Shown: positions 44,659-53,601, counted from the stretch's first letter. The stretch is DNA of 64,000 bases from Caproiciproducens sp. NJN-50 (GCF_004103755.1 NZ_CP035283.1:2728001-2792000); one strand, 5' to 3'. Made by a program: numbers and translations. Notes: generated by a model not told the origin, from the sequence alone.

Positions 44659-46252
44659 TGTCGTCCTCCCCCTTCAGCCAGCTGCGGATCAGCTGAGCCG
44701 CAATCTCCGGATTCTGGGAAGAAAATTCCTGCAGGTCCTTGCGGACCTTTTCCTCTTTTCCTCCGGTCTCCTTGCGGATCTGCTCGATGGATTCCGTGGG
44801 AATGTCGGAAACGGGGGAACGGCCCAGCCCCTCCAGGCTGATTTCTTCCCCCTGCGCCAGGTTTTTCTCAAGCTCTTTGATCCGCTTTTTCCTTCGCCTT
44901 GAAAGGAAGACGACCGTCAGGATTACGATCAGGAGGAATCCGCCGGCGCCGGCCGCGAGAATTTTCCAATCGAACGGAAGGGCGTAGCCGGCCGGCTGCG
45001 CATTGGCGGGCTGCGCGGAGCTGTAGAAATTTCTGCTCATGACGTCCACCTTGTCGGCACTGACGCCCGAGGCAAAGGCCACCGCGTTTTTCAGGTTGTT
45101 TATCTCCGTGTCCGTCATTCCGGGGTCGTTGACGATCACGGAAACGGTTACATCCTGCAGCGCCGCGGCGTCGCCCTGGACCTGTTCCTGAACCTGGCTG
45201 ACAAGGTATTTATACGACGCGCTGTCTTTTGACGTGATGATGTTTCCGTTGACCGTCACGCCTGGATACGTCGTCGTCTCCGTATTGGATTCGGCCCCGG
45301 CAGCTCCGCCGGTTCCGGAGGCATCCTGGGTCACCTCGTGCTGTTCCTCGCTTTCGCTGACGACCCCTTTCCCGTCACTGGTCGTCGGCTGATAGGTAAT
45401 GATATTCTTGATTGTCTTGTCAAGGTCCATCTGGCTTTTGACGCTGACGCTGACATTGTTCTGCCCGTAAATCTCCGACAGGTGGTCCACAATCTTTTTT
45501 TCCAGACTGTCTTCATATTGCTTTTCAATTTTCAGCTTGAATTCCGTCAGGTTCATCTGGACGCTGCCGGAACTGTCGGAATCCGCGGACTCCAGCTCTT
45601 CTCCCGTGGAATTGTCAATCACGGAGACGTCCTCTGTTTTCATGTTGGGGACGCTTTTGGAGACCAGCTGCTTGATCCCGTTCACCTGCTTGGCGCTCAG
45701 GGCCTGTCCCGATTTCAGCTTGATCGCGACCGAGGCGGTGGGAGCGCTCTCCTTGTCGTCCCAGGCATAATCCGATTCATCCGGGATGCTGATGGTCACA
45801 TAGGCGTTTTCGATCGGGTCCTGGGTCTTGATCACGTCCTCCAGCCTCTGGTTCAACTGATATTTCTCGATGACTTTTTTTTCATAATCGGTCGTCATCG
45901 CATTGATATTGCTGGTGAAAAAATCGTAAGTCGGAGCCGATTTCGGATGCCCTTCGTTCGCGAGCTGCATTCGCACGGAATCTTCCTTGTCCGACGGAAC
46001 GTAAATGGAATCGTCGTCCTCCCGGTAAGAGATGCCGCTGTCTTTCAGCTCCGTCATGACCTCAACCGCTTCGTCATGGTCAAGCCCCGAGTACAGAACC
46101 ACATACTGCGTACGGTTCAAAAGCAGTCCCAGAACGACGGACAGCAGAACTACCCCGCCCAGAGAAATGAAAATAATTTTTTTCGTCTTTGAAGATAGTT
46201 TCATCCAAAAGTTCTTGACTGGCTGTATGTATTTCTTAACTTCCTTCATCAT
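44651..46252 (-). CDS. fliF: MS-ring protein FliF
   Basis: This 533-residue MS-ring subunit has a first membrane helix near residue 30 (IIFISLGGVVLLSVVLGLLL), the ring-building motifs (NQRLEDVIKTQDPIENAYVT) and the second helix near 440 (WKILAAGAGGFLLIVILTVV). The C-terminal tail binds FliG. It follows fliE. Confidence 0.97.
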   Translation of the reverse strand: MMKEVKKYIQPVKNFWMKLSSKTKKIIFISLGGVVLLSVVLGLLLNRTQYVVLYSGLDHDEAVEVMTELKDSGISYREDDDSIYVPSDKEDSVRMQLANEGHPKSAPTYDFFTSNINAMTTDYEKKVIEKYQLNQRLEDVIKTQDPIENAYVTISIPDESDYAWDDKESAPTASVAIKLKSGQALSAKQVNGIKQLVSKSVPNMKTEDVSVIDNSTGEELESADSDSSGSVQMNLTEFKLKIEKQYEDSLEKKIVDHLSEIYGQNNVSVSVKSQMDLDKTIKNIITYQPTTSDGKGVVSESEEQHEVTQDASGTGGAAGAESNTETTTYPGVTVNGNIITSKDSASYKYLVSQVQEQVQGDAAALQDVTVSVIVNDPGMTDTEINNLKNAVAFASGVSADKVDVMSRNFYSSAQPANAQPAGYALPFDWKILAAGAGGFLLIVILTVVFLSRRRKKRIKELEKNLAQGEEISLEGLGRSPVSDIPTESIEQIRKETGGKEEKVRKDLQEFSSQNPEIAAQLIRSWLKGEDDNA

Positions 46253-46283
46253 TCGGCTCAGAACCGCCCTTTGCGAGAATTCG

Positions 46284-46586
46284 TCAGACGCTCATTCTCA
46301 TAATCTCATTGTAGGAATCAAGGACCTTGTTCCGCATCTGGACCAGCAGATCAACGGACAGGCTGGCTTTCTGTGACGCAATGTAAATATCGTGCAGATT
46401 ATCCGACTGTCCGGTCGTCATTTGATAGACCTGGTCGTTCAGAGAGGCGTCCGTCTGCTTGACATTGTCCACGGCCTCCTGAAACAGCGACTGGAACGGC
46501 AGCCCCGCGGGCTGCGCCTGGCTTCCCCCGGAAACGCCGAGCTCCTCCGGCGTGCTCAGCTTCTGAATAGGCACAATTGGATTCAT
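46284..46586 (-). CDS. fliE: Basal-body protein FliE
   Basis: This 100-residue protein joins the MS ring/export gate to the rod. The end shows the typical DIYIASQKASLSVDLLVQMR and VLDSYNEIMRMSV. It lies between flgC and fliF. Confidence 0.95.
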   Translation of the reverse strand: MNPIVPIQKLSTPEELGVSGGSQAQPAGLPFQSLFQEAVDNVKQTDASLNDQVYQMTTGQSDNLHDIYIASQKASLSVDLLVQMRNKVLDSYNEIMRMSV

Positions 46587-46592
46587 TGTTTA

Positions 46593-47042
46593 TCACTTCC
46601 AGATTTCCAGCGCTTTGCTGGCCATGCTTTTGACCGCGTTAAGCGCGTTAATATTGGCTGAATAAGCCCTGGTCACCGACATCATGTCCAGTGTTTCCTT
46701 GGTGACGTCGACATTCGGCATCTGAACATACCCCTGCTCGTCCGCGTCCGGGTTGGACGGGTCGTAGACCGTGTTAAACGGGGTCTGGTCCTCTACGATC
46801 CCCTCCACCTTCACTCCGCCGGGGACCTGGGAAGAAGCATCTAGCTCATTGTTCAGAATCGAGCCAAAGCCGTCTTCCGCGCCGTCCGCCGAGCGGTAAA
46901 CCACCATTTTTCTGCGGTACGGTCCGCCCGCGTCGGTGCGGGTGGTCGAAGCGTTCGCGAGATTCTCGGAAATAACGTCCATTCTGAGCCGGCTGGCCGT
47001 CAGCGCGGACCCGCTGATGTCCAGTGAACTGAGAAAAGCCAT
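46593..47042 (-). CDS. flgC: Proximal rod protein FlgC
   Basis: This 149-residue rod protein has the N-terminal rod motif (ISENLANASTTRTDAGGPYR) and the C-terminal helix TLDMMSVTRAYSANINALNA. It is second in the operon, 48 bp after flgB. Confidence 0.96.
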   Translation of the reverse strand: MAFLSSLDISGSALTASRLRMDVISENLANASTTRTDAGGPYRRKMVVYRSADGAEDGFGSILNNELDASSQVPGGVKVEGIVEDQTPFNTVYDPSNPDADEQGYVQMPNVDVTKETLDMMSVTRAYSANINALNAVKSMASKALEIWK

Positions 47043-47089
47043 AAAAAAGCCCTCCTGTTTTTCTTAATCTTAAAATTATTTAGATCTAT

Positions 47090-47470
47090 TTAAGTTCCGC
47101 CGCCGATTGCGGTTTTCAGCCTGGAAAATACATCGGAGACTGTCTGAAGAGAATAATAATAGTTCATTTGCGTTCTAAGAGACTCAATATCCTGTTGCTC
47201 CAGATCCACTCCGTTGCCGTCCGCGCGGAACATTTCGTCCTCCGCCTCCGCCGTTTCCGGCTGCACGCTCTCAATGCCGCGCATCTGCCCGCCGGCCGTC
47301 TCACCGCCTGCGACCTGGGCACGCAGCTGATCTTCGAACGAAACGCTCTTGGTCTTGTAACCCGGTGTTTCAAAATTGGCAATATTGTCCGAGACCGCCT
47401 GTTGCCTTGCCCACAGGCCGTCCAGATCCTTGCCGAGCAGCGACGTCGTCACGCTATCGATCCAGTTCAT
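47090..47470 (-). CDS. flgB: Proximal rod protein FlgB
   Basis: This 126-residue rod protein is the first gene of the fla/che operon. It contains RQQAVSDNIANFETPGYKTK and the C-terminal QMNYYYSLQTVSDVFSRLKT. I prefer ATG 47470 (GGTGG a few bases upstream, family-like start MNWIDSVTT) over ATG 47500, which has no Shine-Dalgarno. Confidence 0.94.
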   Translation of the reverse strand: MNWIDSVTTSLLGKDLDGLWARQQAVSDNIANFETPGYKTKSVSFEDQLRAQVAGGETAGGQMRGIESVQPETAEAEDEMFRADGNGVDLEQQDIESLRTQMNYYYSLQTVSDVFSRLKTAIGGGT

Positions 47471-47664
47471 CGTTTCCACCGTCTTCCTTTCGTCCGCCAT
47501 ATTATGAAAAAATTCAACACTAGTGAATATTTATTTATTTTTGCTTTTCCCCGGAAAGTTCGGCGATTGATTTTTCATACATATAGCGATGGTGTTTTTC
47601 CCATCTTTTATAAATGAAGGAATGCTAGATATTGGGATGAAAAAAGGAAAAATATTCTTGATAT
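47471..47664 (-). other. Untranslated leader of the fla/che operon
   Basis: About 187 bases separate the predicted start of transcription (near 47658) from flgB. The stretch is A+T-rich. I see no gene, no strong hairpin and no known riboswitch in it. Together with the flgM side (47694-47805) this 350-bp divergent region holds only promoters. Confidence 0.5.
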
Positions 47665-47693
47665 ATTATCATACAGTATGCGACAAAAGTCAA
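47665..47693 (-). promoter_or_regulatory. Sigma-A promoter of the fla/che operon
   Basis: On the minus strand: -35 TTGACT (47693-47688), 17-bp spacer, -10 GATAAT (47670-47665). It is the best sigma-A site upstream of flgB. The SigD-type pattern is absent on this strand, so the operon would be early (class II-like). Confidence 0.8.
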
Positions 47694-47805
47694 CATATTT
47701 CGAGCTTTTATCGAAATTTTCTCTGTCAATTATAGAAATAAACGCTTAATGAAAACGCCGGTCAAGCTTCCCGTTTTACAAATCGGACTTTTTCGCCGCC
47801 CAAAC

Positions 47806-47832
47806 TAAATTTTTGAATGGAACAGCCGATAA
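47806..47832 (+). promoter_or_regulatory. SigD promoter of flgM
   Basis: TAAA (47806-47809), 15 bp, GCCGATAA (47825-47832), a perfect consensus. Transcription would start near 47839, which fixes the flgM start at 47855. Confidence 0.88.
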
Positions 47833-47854
47833 ACAATTCAGAGGTGAACGTCGG

Positions 47855-48184
47855 ATGCGGATCAAAGACACTGGTTTTTCCCTGTTTCCTTATTCACAGA
47901 TCAAGGACAAGGGAAGTGCGGCACAAACGGAGGCCGCTGTAAAAAACACGAAAGAAGCGTTTCAGGGCAATAGGAGCCAGGGTGTTCGCGCCGACAGGAT
48001 CGAGCTTTCCCCCCGTCAGGAGGAGTCGTCCGATCGGCTGATCGACAGCCTGAAAAACAGCATCTGCGAAGAATTTGGCAGAGACGCCGGCGCGGCGAGA
48101 CTCCAGTACCTGAAGGACGCCGTAACCAGCGGAAGCTATTCGGTGGATTCCGGCGCGCTGGCTGAGATGCTTCTGTCCGAATGA
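47855..48184 (+). CDS. flgM: Anti-sigma factor FlgM
   Basis: This 109-residue FlgM binds SigD until it is removed, after hook completion. The N-terminal half is low-complexity and disordered, and the C-terminal half has the sigma-binding helices (RIELSPRQEE; LQYLKDAVTSGSYSVDSGAL). ATG 47855 follows AGAGGTG at nine bases; the in-frame codon at 47813 lies upstream of the SigD transcription start and is rejected. It heads flgM-flgN-flgK-flgL and is itself under SigD, giving negative feedback. Confidence 0.92.
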   Translation: MRIKDTGFSLFPYSQIKDKGSAAQTEAAVKNTKEAFQGNRSQGVRADRIELSPRQEESSDRLIDSLKNSICEEFGRDAGAARLQYLKDAVTSGSYSVDSGALAEMLLSE

Positions 48185-48224
48185 TATCGTCCTGCGGGCA
48201 GCGGGAGGAGGGAGTAACCGGATA

Positions 48225-48704
48225 ATGGATGAAAAAACATCCGAAAACATGATTTCTTATTTCGCCCGGCTGCTGGAGTTCTACCGGAAATTCCTGGATT
48301 TTGAAACCGAGAAGCAGGGATATCTGGAACAGGACAAGCTGGACAGGCTGGACGAATGCATGAAACGGGAACAGGCCTTTGTCCTGAAGGCACGGGGCCT
48401 GGAGCAGGAGCGCGCCAGGCTGATGCAGAAAACCCCGCAGCCTCAGGCGAATTTTCGGGAGATCATCCCCCTGTTTCCCTCTGGAAGCAGGGAACAGATT
48501 CAGGAGCTGTATGAAAAACTTTCTTCCGTGCTGGCCGAGTTGAAAGAGACAAACCGCCGGAACAGCCTGCTGACGGAGCGCAAGCTTCGCCGGGCGTCCG
48601 GCGTCCTGAACCGGCTGAAGGGCCGGACGGAACTGCAGAAAATTTACGGGCGGAAAGCCGGGGACGGCTCCCCGTCCGCCGGTTTTCTTTCTAAAAAAAT
48701 ATAG
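48225..48704 (+). CDS. flgN: Hook-associated protein chaperone FlgN
   Basis: This 159-residue helical chaperone for FlgK/FlgL contains the typical FETEKQGYLEQDKLDRLDEC and ELKETNRRNSLLTERKL helices. It lies between flgM and flgK, as in B. subtilis (yvyG). No membrane segment or enzyme motif is present. Confidence 0.88.
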   Translation: MDEKTSENMISYFARLLEFYRKFLDFETEKQGYLEQDKLDRLDECMKREQAFVLKARGLEQERARLMQKTPQPQANFREIIPLFPSGSREQIQELYEKLSSVLAELKETNRRNSLLTERKLRRASGVLNRLKGRTELQKIYGRKAGDGSPSAGFLSKKI

Positions 48705-48720
48705 AAAGGCGGCGTATGCC

Positions 48721-50637
48721 ATGAGTTCAACCTTTGACGGATTATATATTGCAAAAAGCGGGGTGCAGGCTGCGCGGACCAATCTGAACACCACCGGTCA
48801 GAACATCGCCAACGCAAACACGGCCGGCTATACGCGCCAGCGGGTGGATCAGAGTTCCGTCGCCCCCACCAGCATCAACATGCTTTACGCGGGGACCGGC
48901 GCAATCGTCGGCGAGGGCGTGACGACAACCGGGATCAGCCAGCTCAGAAACAAGTTTTTAGACGGACAGTACCGCACGCAGAACGCGCAGTCCGGGCTGA
49001 CCTCCACGCAGCTCAGCGCCCTGCAGGACATCGAGGACGCGCTGAACGAAACCTCCACCGATGGGATCAGCGCCGCTTACAGCGCCCTTGTCAAACAGCT
49101 GGAGGGCCTGACTTCCAGCGGCAGTTCGACCGCGACGGAAAGCACCGTCAAGGAAGCGGCCTCCCTGCTGGCCACAAAGCTCAACACGGCGGCGAACCAG
49201 CTTGAAACCATCCGGAACCAGCAGTATAATTATCTGGATCAATACGGGGTGGACAAAGTAAACACCCTGCTGAAGAACATCTCAAGCCTGAGCGACCAGA
49301 TCAAAAGCGCGGATCTTGCCGGCTCCCCCGCTCTGGAACTGCTGGACGAGCGGAACTCGATGATCGACGAGCTGTCGCAATACGTCAATGTGAAAGTGGT
49401 AGAAACGCCGACCGATGTCGGCGCGGGCAAATCGGTGGACACGCTGTCGATCTATCTGGCGGACAGCAAAGGCGATGCGCTCTCCGGCTCCTACCCTCTG
49501 GTCGACGGCAACCAGTATTCCGAACTTGGCGTGACCGGCAGCGCCGAATCCGCCGGCCTCACGGTCTCGGGCCTGACAAAGGACGGCGTCAATTTCTCGG
49601 TCGAATCCGGAGCGATCGCCACCGATTCGGACGGCAAGCTGACGTCTGACATCGACTCAACTTACGATTTCACCTTGGGAAACGGCACCGCCGTATCCAT
49701 CAATATTACGGCCAGCGCCGGAGACACGATGGAGGACCTTCTCGCGAACGCCCAAACGGCCTTAAATGATGCCTCGCTCAACGTCACCGTGGGACTCTCC
49801 AGCGACGGGACGCGGCTGACCTTCACGCCGACCGACGGCTCCGAATTGTCCGTCACCGACTCCGGGAGCGACCCGCTCGGCCTGTCCCATTCGTCTCTGG
49901 ACCGCGGCATTGGGAATGACGACTTTCAGGGCGGCAGCCTGAGCGGATACCTCAGCCTGCTCAATGACAACGGCGAATACGATAAAACCTCCGCCGACGA
50001 TACCACCAACAACAGCCGCGGAATCGGATATTACGAAAACATGCTGGATACGCTGGCGCAGCAGCTGGCCAGCGTGATGAACGCCGACAACAGCACCAAC
50101 GATACCGGGGACAACAAGCCGATTTTTACGGACTCCGCCGGCAATACCGTCGACGCGTCGGGCAATTCCACCATCACCGCCGCCAATATCCGGGTTTCCC
50201 CGAAATGGGACGATCCACAGTACAGCGAAGGGTATCTCACCCTTTCAAAGGACACTTCGAATTCCGGCGACGATTCAAGCGGCTCCAACAGCAATATCAC
50301 GCAGATGATCACCGACCTGACAACCAGCAAGTACACGCTTTCCACTCCAAACGGCGTCAGCCTCTTCACGGGGACGATGCAGGAAGCCGTGGACAACGTT
50401 TCTCTCACGCTTGGGCAGGACATCGACGCGGTCGACGCGCAGGACACGGCAAACTCCACCATGCTGAATAATATCGACACGCGCCGGCAGGCGCAGTCGT
50501 CCGTGGATATCAACGAAGAGGCCATCAACCTGATCGTCTACAATCAGGCTTTGTCGGCTTCGGCCCGGTTCATGACGACGGTGGACGAATGTCTTGATAC
50601 GCTTATCAACAACATGGGCATCGTAGGAAGGGGTTAA
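48721..50637 (+). CDS. flgK: Hook-filament junction protein FlgK
   Basis: The 638-residue first hook-associated protein has N-terminal D0/D1 (LNTTGQNIANANTAGYTRQR) and a C-terminal helix (NEEAINLIVYNQALSASARF) that are canonical. The outer domain (about 260-420) contains a beta module (about 312-392; TRLTFTPTDGSELSVTD) that resembles the modules of FliD in this window. GAAAGGCGG precedes ATG 48721. Confidence 0.95.
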   Translation: MSSTFDGLYIAKSGVQAARTNLNTTGQNIANANTAGYTRQRVDQSSVAPTSINMLYAGTGAIVGEGVTTTGISQLRNKFLDGQYRTQNAQSGLTSTQLSALQDIEDALNETSTDGISAAYSALVKQLEGLTSSGSSTATESTVKEAASLLATKLNTAANQLETIRNQQYNYLDQYGVDKVNTLLKNISSLSDQIKSADLAGSPALELLDERNSMIDELSQYVNVKVVETPTDVGAGKSVDTLSIYLADSKGDALSGSYPLVDGNQYSELGVTGSAESAGLTVSGLTKDGVNFSVESGAIATDSDGKLTSDIDSTYDFTLGNGTAVSINITASAGDTMEDLLANAQTALNDASLNVTVGLSSDGTRLTFTPTDGSELSVTDSGSDPLGLSHSSLDRGIGNDDFQGGSLSGYLSLLNDNGEYDKTSADDTTNNSRGIGYYENMLDTLAQQLASVMNADNSTNDTGDNKPIFTDSAGNTVDASGNSTITAANIRVSPKWDDPQYSEGYLTLSKDTSNSGDDSSGSNSNITQMITDLTTSKYTLSTPNGVSLFTGTMQEAVDNVSLTLGQDIDAVDAQDTANSTMLNNIDTRRQAQSSVDINEEAINLIVYNQALSASARFMTTVDECLDTLINNMGIVGRG

Positions 50638-50643
50638 TCAGCC

Positions 50644-52353
50644 ATGAGAATTACAAGCGGGATGATTTCCAGGCAGTACAACAGCAACTTGAATCAGGCG
50701 ACTTACCAGCTCAATAAGGCCGCCACCACCGCTTACGATTACCGCGCGTTTGAAAAGCCCTCCGAAGACCCGTTTCTGGCCGGGCAGACCTTTCAGGTCC
50801 GCCGGCAGCTTGGTCTGAATGAGAGTTATTCTTCCAACATTTCAAGTCTGAAAGGCGAGGTTTCTTCCGCGACCAGCACGCTGGACACGGTTTACGGCAT
50901 TCTGACGAACGCAAAGACCAGCATTCTGGCGGCCATCACCGCCTCAACAAGCGAGTCCGACCGGGACATCTATGCAAATAAACTGGAGACGATGCAAAAA
51001 GCGATTCTTTCCGACATGAACGCCGAATACGGGAACCGCTATCTCTTCTCCGGCGCGGGCGGATACGGCGAGGCCCCGTTTTCCGTCGACAGCAGCGGCA
51101 ACCTGCTGTACCGCGGCATCAACGTCGACACAGGCGAAAACACCAACGGCGCTTCCGCCACAATCAACTACGACTACACGGACGCCGACAATGTCACAAC
51201 GGCGAAGACCATGCAGATCGATTTCGGGACCGGCATTTACGATAAGCTGAACGGCTATACCGTTTCCCTCTCCGTCAGCGGCACTTCCAACACCGTCTCG
51301 GTCGATACCGCTGGAAAGACCATTTCCATCACAATGGAAAACGGCGCCACTAAGCAGGGGCTTCAGGATTTTCTCCAGGGCAGCGATTTTCAGTCGGCGC
51401 TCTCTTCCATTGATTCGAGCATTACCGCCGACGACGTAAAGCAGATCACCATCAGCGGTCTGGACGAGCCCGGTGTGGGAGACGACGCCATCAGCGAAAG
51501 CGGAACGGTTTCTTCCTCCGTTTCAGGCGATTTTTCCGCCTTTAGCTACAACGACGCCGACAACATCTCAGGAACCCTCCGGATCAATTTCAGCGGAGCC
51601 TCGACTTCCTACGAAGGGTATACCGTCTCCCTCGGCACGGGGGCATCCACAAACACGGTCAGCGTCGATAACGACAATAAGACAATTACCATCCGGCTGC
51701 AGGATGGCGCAACGCGAAGCGATTTGCAGTCCCTCCTTCAGTCGCAGGTAGACGGCGGTATCGACGTCACTTTGGACGCGGGGGACGCAATTTATGAACC
51801 CAAAACTTCCATCTCGTCCGGAATAACCAATTTCGTCGATCTCGCGGATCTGGCAAAGGAAACCTCTTATGTGGATATTGGCCTCGGAATAAAAACGGAC
51901 GCGAACGGGAACGTGGTTGATCAGAGTGCTTTCAACGCCGCGATGCCGGGCATCAGTTTTCTCGGCTACGGGACGACCACGGAGGGCGGAACCAGTATTC
52001 CGAACAATGCTTATTCCCTGCTCGGCAGGATGGCCGACATCCTTCGAGACGGCAGCATGAGCGGCGAGGACCTGATAGACACGCTGGAGCCGTACACTGA
52101 CGCTTTCAACGACGCTATGGATGAATTCTCCTCCCAGAAGGCGCAGCTCGGGACCGACGCCACCTTTTTGGACAGCACCAGCACCTTTATTACCAATGTC
52201 AACCTGAATCTGACCCAAAAGGACGAGGATGTCGAATATGTCGACACAACAGACGCCATCACTAATTATTCCATGCAGATATTCTGCTATCAGGCGGCCC
52301 TGCAGGTCGGCAGCAGCATTTTGCAGCCGACCCTGCTGGATTTCATGAAATAA
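50644..52353 (+). CDS. flgL: Hook-filament junction protein FlgL, enlarged
   Basis: This 569-residue second hook-associated protein has N-terminal MRITSGMISRQYNSNLNQA and EDPFLAGQTFQVRRQL and a C-terminal D1/D0 (NLNLTQKDEDVEYVDTTDAI) typical of FlgL. The usual length is near 300. The extra middle holds two similar copies of about 75 residues (178-262 and 301-375), both with YTVSL...NTVSVD...ITI...NGAT/DGAT. The start lies six bases after the flgK stop. Confidence 0.95.
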   Translation: MRITSGMISRQYNSNLNQATYQLNKAATTAYDYRAFEKPSEDPFLAGQTFQVRRQLGLNESYSSNISSLKGEVSSATSTLDTVYGILTNAKTSILAAITASTSESDRDIYANKLETMQKAILSDMNAEYGNRYLFSGAGGYGEAPFSVDSSGNLLYRGINVDTGENTNGASATINYDYTDADNVTTAKTMQIDFGTGIYDKLNGYTVSLSVSGTSNTVSVDTAGKTISITMENGATKQGLQDFLQGSDFQSALSSIDSSITADDVKQITISGLDEPGVGDDAISESGTVSSSVSGDFSAFSYNDADNISGTLRINFSGASTSYEGYTVSLGTGASTNTVSVDNDNKTITIRLQDGATRSDLQSLLQSQVDGGIDVTLDAGDAIYEPKTSISSGITNFVDLADLAKETSYVDIGLGIKTDANGNVVDQSAFNAAMPGISFLGYGTTTEGGTSIPNNAYSLLGRMADILRDGSMSGEDLIDTLEPYTDAFNDAMDEFSSQKAQLGTDATFLDSTSTFITNVNLNLTQKDEDVEYVDTTDAITNYSMQIFCYQAALQVGSSILQPTLLDFMK

Positions 52354-52401
52354 CGACAATCGGCGGACCGAGCGCCGCATGTTTCGGAAGGGAAAGTTTA
52401 C

Positions 52402-52689
52402 ATGCTGATCGCCATCGAAGGCCGTGACTGCCCGGTTTGTGAGACCATCCGTCAAAGTCAGCCGGACGGCGGCCTCGCTTATCTTCCTTCCGTTTCAGTC
52501 CGCTTTCTTCTGGAACCCCGGGAGCTGCGTCTCCAATATGAAGCCGGGCGCCTGCGTTACGACCTGAACTGCGGCGGCGATTTCCGCTCCGGGCCCGGCG
52601 ACGCGATCCAGCTTTACCGCAAGACCGCCGCGATGTTTGCAGCCGCGCCTTCGGGGCCGGACGGCGGGCCTTTCAACGAAATCGCCTGA
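52402..52689 (+). CDS. Small unrecognised protein between flgL and fliW
   Basis: This is a 95-residue frame with GGAAGGGAAAG before its ATG and codon use like its neighbours. It has a CPVC motif near the N-terminus (residues 10-13), no membrane segment, and a middle rich in Arg, Leu and Tyr (LEPRELRLQYEAGRLRYDL). B. subtilis carries yviE in the same place, but I see no clear similarity to it. It may be a metal- or redox-responsive small protein, or not a gene at all. Confidence 0.5.
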   Translation: MLIAIEGRDCPVCETIRQSQPDGGLAYLPSVSVRFLLEPRELRLQYEAGRLRYDLNCGGDFRSGPGDAIQLYRKTAAMFAAAPSGPDGGPFNEIA

Positions 52690-52754
52690 ACAGACCTCCG
52701 GCCGGGACGCGGCTCCGCCGGTCACGGCTCTGGAAAATCCCGCGTTTTGAGTTT

Positions 52755-52787
52755 TTTCCGCCGCTCCGGGAAAATGAACGGCGGAAA
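52755..52787 (+). repeat. Inverted repeat 1 before fliW
   Basis: TTTCCGCCG and CGGCGGAAA form a 9-bp perfect stem with a 15-base loop. There is no T run behind it. Confidence 0.6.
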
Positions 52788-52804
52788 TTGCCGGTTTCGT
52801 CTGG

Positions 52805-52839
52805 CAAGATTGTTCCGGGATACTCCCGGAACAATCTTG
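52805..52839 (+). repeat. Perfect 16-bp hairpin before fliW
   Basis: CAAGATTGTTCCGGGA and its exact reverse complement are separated by TAC. This is the longest perfect hairpin I noticed in the window. No T run follows, so it is not a classic terminator. It stands 44 bases before fliW. Confidence 0.8.
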
Positions 52840-52882
52840 AATTTCGGGCCGCAGCGCCATACTGCCGGAAAGGAGAATTCCT

Positions 52883-53326
52883 ATGAAATCAACATCCGCC
52901 GGGGCGGAGCCAAACGCCGGGAATCAAAAAAATATCATTCGGTTTGAAGATGGAATCTACGGTTTCGAATCAGTGAAGGAATTTGTTCTGCTGCAGCAGG
53001 ACGAAACACAGGCGATCTGGTCCCTGCAGGCGGCGGATTCTCCCTATCCCTCCCTGATTGTCATCGATCCCTTTTTGATTTTTCCGGATTACGGCCCCGT
53101 CCTCTCTCCCGCGGATCTGGAGCACCTGGGAAATCCAAGGAAAGAAGATCTCTGCATTCTGGCGGTCGCAGTGATCAAGCGGGAACTGAAAGATTCCGTC
53201 GTAAACCTGAAAAGTCCGGTGGTCATCAACGTTCCGGGAAAGACCGGCAGGCAGGTAATCCTGGAAGACAGCAGCTATCCCATTCGCTGCAAACTGTTTC
53301 GAAGCGGCACGGCGGGGAGGGACTGA
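52883..53326 (+). CDS. fliW: Flagellar assembly factor FliW
   Basis: The 147-residue FliW binds flagellin and, when free, CsrA. The fold's signature stretches IIRFEDGIYGFESVKEFVLL and NLKSPVVINVPGKTGRQVIL are present. Known logic in B. subtilis: when flagellin is exported, FliW leaves it and neutralises CsrA, so flagellin translation resumes. fliW and csrA are separated by one base, next to the flagellin gene. GGAAAGGAG precedes ATG 52883. Confidence 0.95.
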   Translation: MKSTSAGAEPNAGNQKNIIRFEDGIYGFESVKEFVLLQQDETQAIWSLQAADSPYPSLIVIDPFLIFPDYGPVLSPADLEHLGNPRKEDLCILAVAVIKRELKDSVVNLKSPVVINVPGKTGRQVILEDSSYPIRCKLFRSGTAGRD

Positions 53327-53327
53327 C

Positions 53328-53591
53328 ATGCTGGTAATCACAAGGAAAACCTCCGAGTCCATCCTGATCGGCGACGAGATCGAGATCACTGTAACCGAAA
53401 TCGGTGCGGAGCGGGTCAAAATCGGAATCAACGCCCCAAAGGGCGTTCCGATCCTGCGGAAGGAGCTGCTGGAAACGCGCGAGCTGAACCGGGAGGCCAG
53501 CGCTGCCTCCGGACCGCGCGAAATGGCGGAACTGCTCAAGCTGCTGCATTTGCATGGAGTGGAGGAGCAGGCGGACCCGAAAAAAAAATAG
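53328..53591 (+). CDS. csrA: Translational regulator CsrA
   Basis: This 87-residue RNA-binding dimer begins MLVITRKTSESILIGDEIEI and has GINAPKGVPILRKEL. It represses flagellin translation by binding GGA sites. The C-terminus carries about 20 extra residues compared with short CsrA proteins, the region FliW contacts in Gram-positive CsrA. Its likely target hairpin lies 135 bases downstream. Confidence 0.97.
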   Translation: MLVITRKTSESILIGDEIEITVTEIGAERVKIGINAPKGVPILRKELLETRELNREASAASGPREMAELLKLLHLHGVEEQADPKKK

Positions 53592-53601
53592 GGAAAAAAG
53601 T

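Noticed and set aside
47813..47854. Longer start of flgM at 47813
   Set aside because: It would lie upstream of the predicted SigD transcription start near 47839 and has no Shine-Dalgarno.
47901..48794. 297-codon frame antisense to flgM and flgN
   Set aside because: flgM and flgN are supported by promoter, Shine-Dalgarno and synteny; the antisense frame has none of these.
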